From Streptomyces sannanensis (GTDB lineage: Bacteria > Actinomycetota > Actinomycetes > Streptomycetales > Streptomycetaceae), in contig NZ_BAAAYL010000001.1 in the NCBI RefSeq assembly GCF_039536205.1, positions 5,642,001 through 5,706,000 on the forward strand: a stretch of 64,000 nucleotides of DNA, given 5' to 3'. Positions 52,669 to 61,786 of this stretch are shown piece after piece. The notes beneath the pieces are model-generated. The model saw nothing but the letters and a program-made list of their open reading frames with translations. It did no database searches and was not told where the DNA came from. Position 1 is the stretch's first letter. Each line of letters begins with the position of its first letter. Made by a program: the position numbers and the translations under genes.

Positions 52669-53814
52669 ATGAGTTCGAGTACCTACCGCGGAACCACCCC
52701 GGGTACCGTCCTGCGGACCATCGGCACGCGGGAGCGCCGCTCGCACCTCACCGCGCCCCGCGTTCCCACCGTCGGCATCGACATCGGCGGTACGAAGGTG
52801 ATGGCCGGAGTCGTCGACGCGGACGGCGCCATCCTCGAGAAGCTCCGCGCGGAGACGCCGGACAAGTCCAAGAGCCCCCAGGTCGTCGAGGACACCATCG
52901 TCGAGCTGGTTCTCGACCTCTCCGACCGCCACGATGTACACGCGGTCGGCATCGGTGCGGCCGGCTGGGTCGACGCCGACCGCAGCCGCGTCCTGTTCGC
53001 CCCACACCTGGCCTGGCGCAACGAACCCCTCCGGGACGCGCTCCAGGACCGGCTCGCCGTTCCCGTCATGGTCGACAACGACGCCAACGCCGCCGCCTGG
53101 GCGGAGTGGCGGTTCGGGGCCGGCCGGGGCGAGGACCATCTCGTCATGATCACCCTCGGCACCGGCATCGGTGGCGCGATCCTCGAGAACGGCCAGGTGA
53201 AGCGGGGGAAGTACGGGGTCGCGGGAGAGTTCGGTCACATGCAGGTCGTCCCCGGCGGCCACCGCTGCCCCTGCGGCAACCGCGGCTGCTGGGAGCAGTA
53301 CAGCTCCGGCAACGCCCTCGTCCGGGAGGCCCGCGAACTCGCCGCGGCCGACTCCCCGGTCGCGTACGGCATCATGGAGCGGGTCAAGGGCAGCATCCCG
53401 GACATCACCGGACCGCTCATCACCGAACTGGCGCGCGAGGGCGACGCCATGTGCGTGGAGCTCCTCGAGGACATCGGCCAGTGGCTCGGCGTGGGAATAG
53501 CCAACCTGGCCGCTGCCCTCGACCCGTCCTGCTTCGTCATCGGCGGCGGCGTCAGCGCCGCCGACGATCTGCTCATCGGCCCGGCCCGGGACGCCTTCCG
53601 GCGTCATCTGACCGGCCGCGGCTACCGGCCCGAGGCCCGTATCGCCAAGGCCCAGCTCGGCCCCGAAGCAGGTATGGTCGGCGCGGCGGACCTGGCCAGG
53701 CTGGTGGCCCGCCGCTTCCGGCGCGCCAACCGCCGCCGCGTCGAGCGTTACGAGCGTTACACCCAGGCCTTCCGCGACACGAGCACCACCGGCACCACCC
53801 AGGGATCCGCATGA
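52669..53814 (+). CDS. ROK-family sugar kinase (glucokinase-like)
   Basis: The 381-residue protein starts at MSSSTYRGTTPGTVL. About 33 residues precede the ROK core: VGIDIGGTKVMAGVVDADGA (phosphate 1), VDNDANAAAWAEW with the catalytic Asp, ITLGTGIGGAI, the zinc motif HRCPCGNRGCWEQYSSG, and FVIGGGVSAADDLL. It phosphorylates glucose or a related sugar with ATP. It overlaps the next gene by ATGA. The C-terminal 30 residues are very basic (RRANRRRVERYERY). Confidence 0.88.
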   Translation: MSSSTYRGTTPGTVLRTIGTRERRSHLTAPRVPTVGIDIGGTKVMAGVVDADGAILEKLRAETPDKSKSPQVVEDTIVELVLDLSDRHDVHAVGIGAAGWVDADRSRVLFAPHLAWRNEPLRDALQDRLAVPVMVDNDANAAAWAEWRFGAGRGEDHLVMITLGTGIGGAILENGQVKRGKYGVAGEFGHMQVVPGGHRCPCGNRGCWEQYSSGNALVREARELAAADSPVAYGIMERVKGSIPDITGPLITELAREGDAMCVELLEDIGQWLGVGIANLAAALDPSCFVIGGGVSAADDLLIGPARDAFRRHLTGRGYRPEARIAKAQLGPEAGMVGAADLARLVARRFRRANRRRVERYERYTQAFRDTSTTGTTQGSA

Positions 53815-54404
53815 AGACAACGGTCGAACGTCCGAACGTGCCGCAGACCCCGTCCCCCGGCCACGGAAACCCGCCCGTGGAGGACCGGCGCCATATGATC
53901 CGCCGCCGTTGGCTGACCGCGCTCGTCATCGTGCTGCTCATCGGCATCCCGGCCGGCTATCTGGTGATCTCCGCCGAGCAGAGCCGGGACAGCGGCCGCG
54001 TCAAGGCCGCCAAGGTCGCGACCGACGGCCTCCAGGACGGCAAGCCCTCCAAGGTCCAGCGCAGCATCTACGAGGTTCCGCTCCCCAAGGGCGCCGAGGA
54101 CGTGGCGTACTACGAGACCAACAACTGGAAGGTCAGCCGGCTCCATATGCGGTTCCGCACCACCGAGAGCGGGCTGAGCTGGTTCCTCCACGAGGTCGGC
54201 ACCAGTCCCGCCGCCCTCGAGCCCGGCCGGGTCACGATCGCCTCCGCCGACGCCCAAACCGTCCGCTGGACCTTCGGCCCCGACCGCGCATGGGCCGGCA
54301 CCACCCACCGGCAGCCCGCCCCACGGCCCAACCAGGACATCACCGTCGACCTGACCGACCCCTCCGCTCCCGTCGTGTACGTCGTCTCCACAGCCACCCC
54401 CTGA
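53811..54404 (+). CDS. Membrane-anchored hypothetical protein
   Basis: The 197-residue protein has a basic N-terminus, one membrane helix (about 34-52, WLTALVIVLLIGIPAGYLVI) and an extracytoplasmic beta-rich domain (AEDVAYYETNNWKVSRLHMR, VVYVVST). It is coupled to the ROK kinase by ATGA. The family is not recognised; an exported, envelope-bound role is inferred. Confidence 0.7.
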   Translation: MKTTVERPNVPQTPSPGHGNPPVEDRRHMIRRRWLTALVIVLLIGIPAGYLVISAEQSRDSGRVKAAKVATDGLQDGKPSKVQRSIYEVPLPKGAEDVAYYETNNWKVSRLHMRFRTTESGLSWFLHEVGTSPAALEPGRVTIASADAQTVRWTFGPDRAWAGTTHRQPAPRPNQDITVDLTDPSAPVVYVVSTATP

Positions 54405-54439
54405 ACCACGGCGCGGTCCGCGCCTCATAGGGTGAAGCG

Positions 54440-55729
54440 GTGAGTGAGACGAAGACCCTCCAGTACCGGATCGACGGCCCCGAAGACGCACCCGTCCTCG
54501 TGATCGGCCCCTCGCTCGGCACCACGGGGCACATGTGGGACCGGCAGATACCCGAGCTGGCCGCCACCTGGCGGATCCTCCGCTTCGACCTGCCCGGTCA
54601 CGGCGGCGCCCCGGCGTATCCCGCCACCTCGATCTCCGAGCTCGCCGACCGCCTGCTCGCCACCCTCGACGGGCTCGGCGTGCAGCGCTTCGGATTCGCG
54701 GGCTGCTCCATCGGCGGCGCGATCGGCGCCGACCTCGTACTGCGTCATCCGCACCGGGTCGCCTCACTCGCCCTGGTCGCCGCCTCACCGCGGTTCGGCA
54801 CCGCCGACGACTTCCGGCAGCGCGGTGTGATCGTGCGAACCCACGGTCTCGACCCGATCGCCCGCACCTCGCCCGAGCAGTGGTTCACCCCGGGCTTCGT
54901 CGCCGCGCAGCCCGCCATCGTCGAGTGGGCCGTGCAGATGGTCCGCACCACCGACCCCGGCTGCTACATCGCGGCCTGCGAGGCGCTGGCCGCCTTCGAC
55001 ATCCGCGCCGATCTGGGCCGTATCGGCGTACCCACCCTGGTGCTGGTCGGCGCGGACGACACGATCACCGGGCCCGCCGAGGCGCGCACCCTGGTCGCCG
55101 GCATCCCCGACGCCCGGCTCGCGCTGGTGCCCGGAGCCTCCCACCTGGCTCCCATCGAGCAGCCGGCCGCCGTCACCGACCTCCTCGTACGGCACTTCTC
55201 CGACGCCTGGCACGACACGCTCGGGGCGATCCCCGCGCCGCCCGCGCCGCCCGCCCCGCCGGTGCTGCCGCAGCCCGTGATGCCCGTCGCCGAGATCGGC
55301 CCCGTCCACAGCGCGCCGCCCGCCCCCGCGCCTGCCGGGCACGGACGCCCCGACCCGTACGACACGGGGATGAAGCTGCGCCGCGAGGTGCTCGGCAACG
55401 CCCATGTCGACCGGGCCGTCGAGGACGCCGACGAGTTCACCGCCGACTTCCAGGAGCTGGTCACCCGCTACTCCTGGGGCGAGGTGTGGGCCCGGGAGGG
55501 GCTGGACCGCCGCACCCGCAGTTGCGTCGCCCTGACCGCGCTGGTTGCCGGCGGCCACCTGGACGACCTGGCCGTCCACACCCGCGCCGCGCTGCGCAAC
55601 GGGCTCACACCCGGCGAGATCCGCGAGCTGCTGCTCCAGACGGCCGTCTACTGCGGCATGCCGGCCGCGAACGCCGCCTTCAAGGTGGCCCAGGCCGTCA
55701 TACGGGAGGAGACCACGCCCCGGCCGTAG
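54440..55729 (+). CDS. pcaL: Fused 3-oxoadipate enol-lactonase / carboxymuconolactone decarboxylase
   Basis: The 429-residue fusion has a PcaD alpha/beta hydrolase at 1-260 (GCSIGG nucleophile elbow, DLPGHGG, GASHLAPIE). A Pro/Ala linker is at about 268-305. The PcaC half occupies about 310-425 (MKLRREVLGNAHVDRAVEDA, RTRSCVALTALVAGGHLDDL, HTRAALRNGLTPGEIRELLL). Such PcaL fusions catalyse two adjacent steps of the protocatechuate branch. The rest of the pca pathway is not adjacent here, which is unusual. Confidence 0.9.
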   Translation: MSETKTLQYRIDGPEDAPVLVIGPSLGTTGHMWDRQIPELAATWRILRFDLPGHGGAPAYPATSISELADRLLATLDGLGVQRFGFAGCSIGGAIGADLVLRHPHRVASLALVAASPRFGTADDFRQRGVIVRTHGLDPIARTSPEQWFTPGFVAAQPAIVEWAVQMVRTTDPGCYIAACEALAAFDIRADLGRIGVPTLVLVGADDTITGPAEARTLVAGIPDARLALVPGASHLAPIEQPAAVTDLLVRHFSDAWHDTLGAIPAPPAPPAPPVLPQPVMPVAEIGPVHSAPPAPAPAGHGRPDPYDTGMKLRREVLGNAHVDRAVEDADEFTADFQELVTRYSWGEVWAREGLDRRTRSCVALTALVAGGHLDDLAVHTRAALRNGLTPGEIRELLLQTAVYCGMPAANAAFKVAQAVIREETTPRP

Positions 55730-55741
55730 CAGGATGGTCCC

Positions 55742-56380
55742 ATGACGATCACGCTGACGAAGAAGAGCCACTCATGCGTCCGGCTGGAGAAGGCCGGACG
55801 TGTGCTCGTCATCGACCCGGGCGGCTTCGGCGAGCAGGACGCCGCGGTCGGCGCCGACGCCGTCCTGGTGACGCACGAGCACCCCGACCACTTCGACGAG
55901 ATGCGGCTGCGGGTCGCGATGGAGGCGAACCCGGGCGCCCGGATCTGGACACTGCGCAGCGTCGCCACGCAGATCTCGGCGGCCTTCCCCGGCCGGGTGC
56001 ACACGGTCGGCGACGGCGACACCTTCAGCGCGGCCGGGTTCGACGTCCAGGTCCACGGCGAGCTGCACGCCGTCATCCACCCCGACATCCCGCGCATCAC
56101 CAACGTCGGCTATCTGGTGGACGGTTCGGTCTTCCACCCGGGAGACGCGCTGACCGTGCCCGATCATCCGGTGGACACGCTGATGCTCCCGGTGATGGCC
56201 CCGTGGAACAAGATCTCCGAGGTCATCGACTATGTGCGGGAGGTGCGGCCGCGGCGCGCGATCGACATCCACGACGCCCTGCTGACCGATCTGGCCCGGC
56301 CGATCTACGACCGGCAGATCGGAGAACTGGGCGGCAGCGACCACGGCCGGCTGGCCGTCGGGGCGACGACCGAGCTCTGA
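55742..56380 (+). CDS. MBL-fold metal-dependent hydrolase
   Basis: The 212-residue protein is a COG2220-type UlaG-like metallo-beta-lactamase fold: TLTKKSHSCVRLEKAGRVLV, VTHEHPDHFDEM (HxHxDH), HGELHAVIHPDIP, GYLVDGSVFHPGDAL, and a final His in DIHDALL. It starts 12 bp after pcaL and is probably cotranscribed. The substrate is unknown. Confidence 0.85.
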   Translation: MTITLTKKSHSCVRLEKAGRVLVIDPGGFGEQDAAVGADAVLVTHEHPDHFDEMRLRVAMEANPGARIWTLRSVATQISAAFPGRVHTVGDGDTFSAAGFDVQVHGELHAVIHPDIPRITNVGYLVDGSVFHPGDALTVPDHPVDTLMLPVMAPWNKISEVIDYVREVRPRRAIDIHDALLTDLARPIYDRQIGELGGSDHGRLAVGATTEL

Positions 56381-56442
56381 CTGTCAGTGCCGGGCGGTAG
56401 TTTTGGGTACGTGCCGCCGCTCCGCACACCGTGAGGAAAACT

Positions 56443-56460
56443 CGTGCGCATCGCGACGTG
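56443..56460 (+). pseudogene. Possible duplicate of the xth start
   Basis: GTGCGCATCGCGACGTGG encodes VRIATW behind a GAGGAAAA ribosome site, 79 bp upstream of xth, which itself begins VRVATWN. The frame then becomes unrelated (SRSSAAARR...). It may be a remnant of a 5' duplication, or chance. Confidence 0.3.
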
Positions 56461-56521
56461 GTCGCGATCCTCGGCTGCCGCCAGACGGCAACCGCCATTC
56501 CGTGAACAGTAGAGGTGTCAA

Positions 56522-57301
56522 GTGCGTGTAGCCACCTGGAACGTCAACTCGATCACCGCCCGGCTGCCCCGGCTGCTGGCCTGGCTGGAGAGCACCGGCA
56601 CCGATGTGCTGTGCATCCAGGAGACCAAGACCGGCGAGGAGGGCTTTCCCGCCGCCGAGCTGCGCGAGCTGGGGTACGAGTCCGCGGTCAACGCCACCGG
56701 CCGGTGGAACGGCGTGGCCCTGGTCTCCCGTGTCGGCCTGGAGGACGTGGTCAAGGGCCTGCCCGGCGGGCCCGACTACGAAGGTGTGCAGGAGCCGCGT
56801 GCCATCTCGGCCACCTGCGGCCCGCTGCGGCTCTGGTCGGTGTACGTGCCGAACGGCCGGGAGGTCGGGCACGACCACTACGGGTACAAGCTGAGCTGGT
56901 TCGAGGCGCTGAGGGCAGCCGTCGCCGCGGACGCCGCGGGGCAGCGGCCGTTCGCGGTGCTCGGCGACTTCAACGTGGCACCCACCGACGCCGACGTCTG
57001 GGACCCGGCGGTCTTCGAGGGCCAGACGCATGTCACCCCGGCCGAGCGTGCGGCGCTGACGGCGCTGTGCGAGGCGGGCCTGTCGGACGTGATGCCCCGT
57101 CCGCTCAAGTACGACCACCCCTTCACGTACTGGGACTACCGTCAGCTGTGCTTCCCCAAGAACAGGGGCATGCGCATCGACCTGGTGTACGGCAACAAGC
57201 CGTTCACGACGGCCGTCAAGGACAGCTATGTCGACCGTGAGGAGCGCAAGGGCAAGGGGGCGTCCGACCATGCCCCGGTTGTCGTCGATCTGGAGGTCTG
57301 A
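56522..57301 (+). CDS. xth: Exodeoxyribonuclease III
   Basis: The 259-residue protein (GTG start) is of the ExoIII/APE1 family: ATWNVNSITARLPRLLAWLE, LCIQETKT with the metal Glu, SVYVPNGREVGHDHY, LGDFNVAPTDADVWDP with Asp/Asn, the RIDLVYGN region, and the terminal catalytic KGKGASDHAPVVVDL. It removes abasic-site and 3'-blocked ends in base excision repair. Confidence 0.93.
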   Translation: MRVATWNVNSITARLPRLLAWLESTGTDVLCIQETKTGEEGFPAAELRELGYESAVNATGRWNGVALVSRVGLEDVVKGLPGGPDYEGVQEPRAISATCGPLRLWSVYVPNGREVGHDHYGYKLSWFEALRAAVAADAAGQRPFAVLGDFNVAPTDADVWDPAVFEGQTHVTPAERAALTALCEAGLSDVMPRPLKYDHPFTYWDYRQLCFPKNRGMRIDLVYGNKPFTTAVKDSYVDREERKGKGASDHAPVVVDLEV

Positions 57302-57360
57302 CGCGGCGGGGGCGCGCGCCCTGTGGTGGACCGGTGTACCTGGATGGGAGGCTGGGCGGC

Positions 57361-57792
57361 GTGAACATCCCTTTCTTGGACAACTGGCGCAGGAAGCATG
57401 AGGCGGCCGGGCCGGCGGAGGCGGTCGACGCCGACCCGGAGGGGGTGGCGCAGCTGCTCGCGGAGTGCGAGCTGCTGCGCGTCCGAGCGGGCCGGGCCGG
57501 CCTCGTACTCGACGACTCGCCCACCTCGCTGGCGGCCCTGGACCAGCTGCCGCCGCACTGGCGCGACGACCCGGAGGAGGTGCCCTGGGTGGGCAACGAC
57601 GCGGGCCTCTACCTTGGGACCGTGATCGTCCGTACCGTCCCGGGGGCGGCCTGGCATGTGCTGCCGGGAGGCCACCCGATGGTCCGGCTGGCCTCCGGCC
57701 GCGAGGTCGATGTGGTGGAGGCCGGGCTGGACTGGGCGGTCTGCGGATCGCCCGAGCTCTCCCGGGTGTACGCGGAGGCCGCGGAGGCCTGA
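57361..57792 (+). CDS. DUF6278 family protein
   Basis: The 143-residue protein (GTG 57361) has the actinobacterial DUF6278 pattern NIPFLDNWRRKH, RAGLVLDDSPTSLAALDQLP, NDAGLYLGTVIVRTVPGAAW and a C-terminal VVEAGLDWAVCGSPELS. It is cytoplasmic, of unknown function. The converging L,D-transpeptidase frame reads through it in antisense. Confidence 0.7.
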   Translation: MNIPFLDNWRRKHEAAGPAEAVDADPEGVAQLLAECELLRVRAGRAGLVLDDSPTSLAALDQLPPHWRDDPEEVPWVGNDAGLYLGTVIVRTVPGAAWHVLPGGHPMVRLASGREVDVVEAGLDWAVCGSPELSRVYAEAAEA

Positions 57793-57832
57793 TGCCGGCC
57801 GCGTTGTCCGACGGCGCCGATGGTGTGTGACG

Positions 57833-59040
57833 TCAGCTGTGCGTGCCGCCGTGCAGCGCGCTCTGGCCTGCCACTCGGCCCAGGACAGGTTCCACTCGCC
57901 GAAGCCGTTGTTCAGCGCGACCGTGCCCTTGGTGTCCGCGCCCTTGATCTCGAACGGGTCGCCGGGCTGGGCCTCCCGGAAGAGGGCCGCCGCGTTCTCG
58001 TCGCTCATCCCGATGCAGCCGTGGCTGCGGTTGGCGTTGCCGAAGTACGCGGCGTTCCACGGAGCGGCATGCGCGTACATGCCCGACCAGGTCAGCCGCA
58101 TCGAGTACGCGACGTCCTTGTTGTACGCATCGCCGAAGCCCACCGTCTCGGAGTTCATCTTGACCGTGCCCTCCTTGGCGATGAGGACGGCGGTGCCCTT
58201 CCAGGACCTCTGGTCGCCGCCGGGCGTGCCGCCGGAAACGGGGATCTTCCGCACCTGCTTGCCGTCGCGCAGCAGTGTGAGCTGTTTGCTGTCCAGGTCC
58301 ACCTTGATCACCTGCTGCTTGCCGACGGTGAATCCGGCGCCGTAGTCGCGTACGAACCAGCCGCCGGACGAGCCCGAGTCGACGCCCTTCAGTTCGGCGG
58401 TCAGCTTCACCTTCGTGCCGGGCTTCCAGTAGTCCCTGGGGCGCCAGTCCACCCGGTCCCGGCCGGAGTAGTCGCGCATCCAGCCCCACGATCCCTCGGT
58501 GTTGTCGGACGTGGTCACCTTGAGGTGCTTCTCGACCTCGGCCTTGTTCTTCACCGGGTTGTCGAAGACGAGCGAGATCGGCTGGGCGACGCCGACCGTG
58601 GCCCGGTCGCCGGGCCGCCAGTCGACCTTGTTGACCTTGTCGGCGGTGACGGTGGTGAAGGAGGCCCGGGCGGAGCCCGCGGCGCCGCCCTTCGACTCGG
58701 TCTTCGCGGTGACGCTGTAGGCGGTGCCGGGCAGGGCGTTGCGGTCCGAGGTCCAGGTCGTTCCGTCGGGGGCCAGTCTGCCGGTGAGCGTCCCTCCCTC
58801 GGAGTCGGCGACCGTGACCGAGGTCAGCCTGCCGTCTGCTGCGGTGACCTTCACCGGCTGACCGGGCCGCGCCTTGTCGCCCCGGAGGTTCACCGAGACC
58901 GTGGCTGGGGTGTCGGGAGTGTCGGCCGCCGCCTTCGCGTCCGGACTGCCGGTGCCGCCTGAGCAGGCGGACAGGACGACGGCGAGTGCGGCGCTGCCCG
59001 CGATCGCGGCAGTCGGGTAGTACCGGCGTATATGACTCAA
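57833..59040 (-). CDS. L,D-transpeptidase lipoprotein, C-terminal frameshift
   Basis: TTG 59040 follows GGAGG. The lipoprotein signal ends in LSAC (Cys about 26). Ig-like domains (about 40-230) precede a YkuD domain with IKVDLDSKQLTLLRDGKQVR and the catalytic NRSHGCIGMSDENAAALF. It forms 3-3 cross-links in peptidoglycan at the outer face of the membrane. Near the end the frame changes: NLSWAEWQ should continue QAKSALHGG-stop (stop at 57833), but one A appears missing near 57867. As written, the frame runs antisense to 57226. A real mutation or a sequencing error are both possible. Confidence 0.85.
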
Positions 59041-59258
59041 CGGGAAACCTCCGTGCGAAATCCGTCCACAGGGGGAGAGGTGATACCGCGACTGTAGGTC
59101 GCGCGTTCCCCGGAAGATCCCCGGAATGCCCATGTGACGGAGAACGCATAAGAACGGTCATGGTCCGGTCACATTCGCAGCTCGGACCGGTCATGGACGG
59201 CTGTGAGCATCCTGCGCATCCCCGATGAACGAACGGGGCGAACAGGGAGGTCACTGTC

Positions 59259-59807
59259 GTGTCTGCACTGCTCGTGACAGCCGGCGAGGGCCAGGACGTG
59301 GAAATCCGCGGCCTCGACGCCGACGAACACCGGGCGTTCCTGGACATGCATCCAGGAGCGAGCTTTCTGCAGTGCCCTGCCTGGGCCGGAGTGAAGGACC
59401 AATGGCGCTCGGAAATCCTCGGCTGGGCCGGTGAGTCCGGCGAACTGTCCGGAGCCGCGCTGGTGCTGCTGCGTCAGTTCCCCGGCACCCGCAAGTACTT
59501 CGCCTATCTCCCCGAGGGGCCCGTCGCCGACTGGGCCGACCCCGACATCGACCGCTGGCTCTCTCCGCTGCTGCGCCATCTGCGGCGGCTCGGCGCCTTC
59601 GCCGTACGCATAGGACCGTCCTCCGCGTACCGGCGCTGGGACGCGCACCGGATCAAGTCGCTCACCGGCCGCGGCCGCCGCATCAGCGACGTACTGGCCT
59701 GCGAGGTCGACCCGCTCGGCACCGCCGTCGCGGAACGGCTCATGCCGGGCAGCCCCCGCTACATCCAGACCATGCGTGGCTTCGGCTACCGCTTCGGCCC
59801 CCTGTGA
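59259..59807 (+). CDS. Chimera: FemX N-terminus joined to OmpR-type regulator end
   Basis: Residues 1 to about 160 match the first GNAT-like half of FemX/FemAB peptidoglycan peptidyltransferases: FLQCPAWAGVKDQWRSEILG, VLLRQFPGTRKYFAYLPEGP, FAVRIGPSSAYRRWDAHRIK, DPLGTAVAERL. The last 20 or so residues (SPRYIQTMRGFGYRFGPL) are the wing of an OmpR/PhoB response regulator. The junction is near 59737-59745. A GTG start and GGGAGG site suggest it is still translated. The FemX half lacks the second domain and is probably inactive. Confidence 0.7.
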   Translation: MSALLVTAGEGQDVEIRGLDADEHRAFLDMHPGASFLQCPAWAGVKDQWRSEILGWAGESGELSGAALVLLRQFPGTRKYFAYLPEGPVADWADPDIDRWLSPLLRHLRRLGAFAVRIGPSSAYRRWDAHRIKSLTGRGRRISDVLACEVDPLGTAVAERLMPGSPRYIQTMRGFGYRFGPL

Positions 59808-59813
59808 TCCTCC

Positions 59814-61244
59814 ATGAGACTCAACGCCCGCATCGGTCTGCGCACCCGCCTCGTCCTGGCCTTTCTGCTGGTCGCCGCCATCAGTGTGGTCACGACCGCC
59901 GCCCTCACCTACCGCGCGGCACGCACCGCCGTCCTCGAACAGGCGCAGGACACCGCGGTCTCCCACTTCCGCGACCAGGTCGCCCTCACCGGACACACCC
60001 TGCCCGCGACACAGGAAGAGCTGCGGGAGACCTGCGTCTTCCTCGCCGGCACCGGTAAGCCCCACACCTGGACGGTGTTCGCCGAGTACGGCACGCTGAC
60101 CGCCTCCTCCAGCGACCGGCCCACCTCCACCGTCCTCACCCCCGAACTGCGGCGCAGCGCGCACGCCACGCACGGCTCCTTCCAGCGAGTCGTCAAGGAC
60201 GGAAAACCGTATCTCACCATCGGCATGCCCACCGTCACCGTCTTCACCGTCGGCGCCAACACCGTGCCCACCGGCCTCGTCTTCTACGCGGTGATGCCGC
60301 TGACTGCCGAGGAGGGCAATGTCCAGGCCATGGTCACGGCGGCCCGGGACGGCGCCGTGCCCGCGCTCGCCCTCGCCCTCGTGCCCGCCCTGCTCGCCGC
60401 GCGCAGCGTACTCCGGCCCGTACGCGACCTCAGACGGGCCGCGAGGGAAATGGGCGCCGGCAGACTCGACACCCGTATCGAAGTGAAGGGCAGCGACGAA
60501 CTCGCCGACCTCGCCTGGACCTTCAACGAGTCCGCGGTCGCCCTGGAACGTTCCGTCGCCGAGCTCCGCGCTGCCGAGGCGAGGGCCAGACGCTTCGCCT
60601 CCGACGTCTCCCACGAACTGCGCACCCCGCTCACCGGGATGCTCGCCGTCACCGAAGTCCTCGACGAGGACGCCGAGCAACTGGACCGCGACACGGCGGC
60701 GGCCGTGCGTCTCATCAGCACCGAGACCGGCAAACTCGCCGTCCTCGTCGAGGATCTGATGGAAATCTCCCGTTTCGACGCGCGTGCGGCCGAACTCAAC
60801 CTCGACGAGGTCGATGTCGCCGAGACCATCCGCAAGACCCTTCACCACCGGCACTGGACCGACGGCCAGGTCGTCACCGACCTTCCCGACGGCATCCGGG
60901 CCACCGTCGACCCCCGGCGTTTCGACATCGTCGTCGCCAACCTCGTCGGCAACGCCCTCCGGCACGGCGCCCGGCCCGTGACGGTCCGGCTGCGCAGCGA
61001 CGGCCGCCGGCTGCTGATGGAGGTCGCCGACAGCGGCCCCGGCATCCATCCCGACGTCCTGCCGCACATCTTCGACCGCTTCTACAAGGCCGACGCCGCT
61101 CGCACCCGCTCCGTGGGCTCCGGCCTCGGGCTCGCCATCACCCTGGAGAACGTACGACTCCACGGCGGCACCGTCCACGCCGCCAACCGGCCGGCGGGCG
61201 GCGCCGTCTTCACGGTGGAACTCCCGCTGGAGGCCGCACCGTGA
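59814..61244 (+). CDS. Sensor histidine kinase (HAMP-HisKA-HATPase), orphaned
   Basis: The 476-residue kinase has a first helix (LVLAFLLVAAISVVTTAAL) and an extracytoplasmic sensor at about 40-175. A second helix leads into HAMP (about 180-255, RSVLRPVRDLRRAAREMGAG), then the His box SDVSHELRTPLTGM and N, G1, F and G2 boxes (ANLVGNALRHGA, VADSGPGIHPDV, FDRFYKAD, GSGLGLAI). Its regulator gene should stand directly upstream, but only its last codons remain in the chimera. The lipoprotein gene behind it overlaps by GTGA. Confidence 0.9.
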   Translation: MRLNARIGLRTRLVLAFLLVAAISVVTTAALTYRAARTAVLEQAQDTAVSHFRDQVALTGHTLPATQEELRETCVFLAGTGKPHTWTVFAEYGTLTASSSDRPTSTVLTPELRRSAHATHGSFQRVVKDGKPYLTIGMPTVTVFTVGANTVPTGLVFYAVMPLTAEEGNVQAMVTAARDGAVPALALALVPALLAARSVLRPVRDLRRAAREMGAGRLDTRIEVKGSDELADLAWTFNESAVALERSVAELRAAEARARRFASDVSHELRTPLTGMLAVTEVLDEDAEQLDRDTAAAVRLISTETGKLAVLVEDLMEISRFDARAAELNLDEVDVAETIRKTLHHRHWTDGQVVTDLPDGIRATVDPRRFDIVVANLVGNALRHGARPVTVRLRSDGRRLLMEVADSGPGIHPDVLPHIFDRFYKADAARTRSVGSGLGLAITLENVRLHGGTVHAANRPAGGAVFTVELPLEAAP

Positions 61245-61717
61245 AGCCGCGTATCACCGCCGTGCTCGCCCTGTCCCTGCTGCTCACCGGATGCGGCATA
61301 CAGTCGACCGATGTCGTCGAAGCGGGCGACCCGGCCCGGGCCCACGTGAACGCGCCCGCGGCGGGCAGGATGCTGCTGTTCTTCCTGTCCCCGAACGGTG
61401 AACTGATGCCGGTCACCCGGTCCGTCGGCGGGCCCGTCGAGGCCGGCAAGACGATCGCCGCGCTCCTGGCGGGACCGGTCGAGCAGGAACGCGCCGCCGG
61501 CCTGGACACGGCGCTGCCGCGGCACGGCCTCCCTGTACGGATCGAGGACGCGGGAGACGGTGTGCGCGTCTACGTCGGGTTCGACGTCACCGGCCTGTCG
61601 GGGTCCGCCCACCGCCAGCTGGTGTGCACGGCGGCGTACGCGGGGGAGGGGGACGGGCTGCTGGAGGTGACCGTCGTCGGCACCGACGGCACACTGCCGC
61701 CGGACCGCTGCCGATGA
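61241..61717 (+). CDS. GerMN-domain lipoprotein
   Basis: The 158-residue protein (GTG) has a lipobox LLTGC (Cys18) and a GerMN-type domain (RMLLFFLSPNGELMPVTRSV, IAALLAGPVEQERAAGLDTA, VYVGFDVTGLSGSAHRQLVC). Such lipoproteins accompany MtrB/CseC-type kinases in Streptomyces and may tune them at the membrane. It is translationally coupled to the kinase. Confidence 0.85.
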   Translation: MKPRITAVLALSLLLTGCGIQSTDVVEAGDPARAHVNAPAAGRMLLFFLSPNGELMPVTRSVGGPVEAGKTIAALLAGPVEQERAAGLDTALPRHGLPVRIEDAGDGVRVYVGFDVTGLSGSAHRQLVCTAAYAGEGDGLLEVTVVGTDGTLPPDRCR

Positions 61718-61786
61718 CGTGGTTCGCGGTCCTGCGGACGCGGGTAGGCAGAGGGCACCCTCCACCCGCACGTCGACGGAGACCCA

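Noticed and set aside
52518..53810. Long plus frame ahead of the membrane-anchored protein gene
   Set aside because: Out-of-frame shadow of the ROK kinase, which has complete family motifs in its own frame.
57226..57832. C-terminal 190-residue extension of the L,D-transpeptidase as a real domain
   Set aside because: It is antisense to two plausible genes, and a one-base correction gives a normal ending with an immediate stop.
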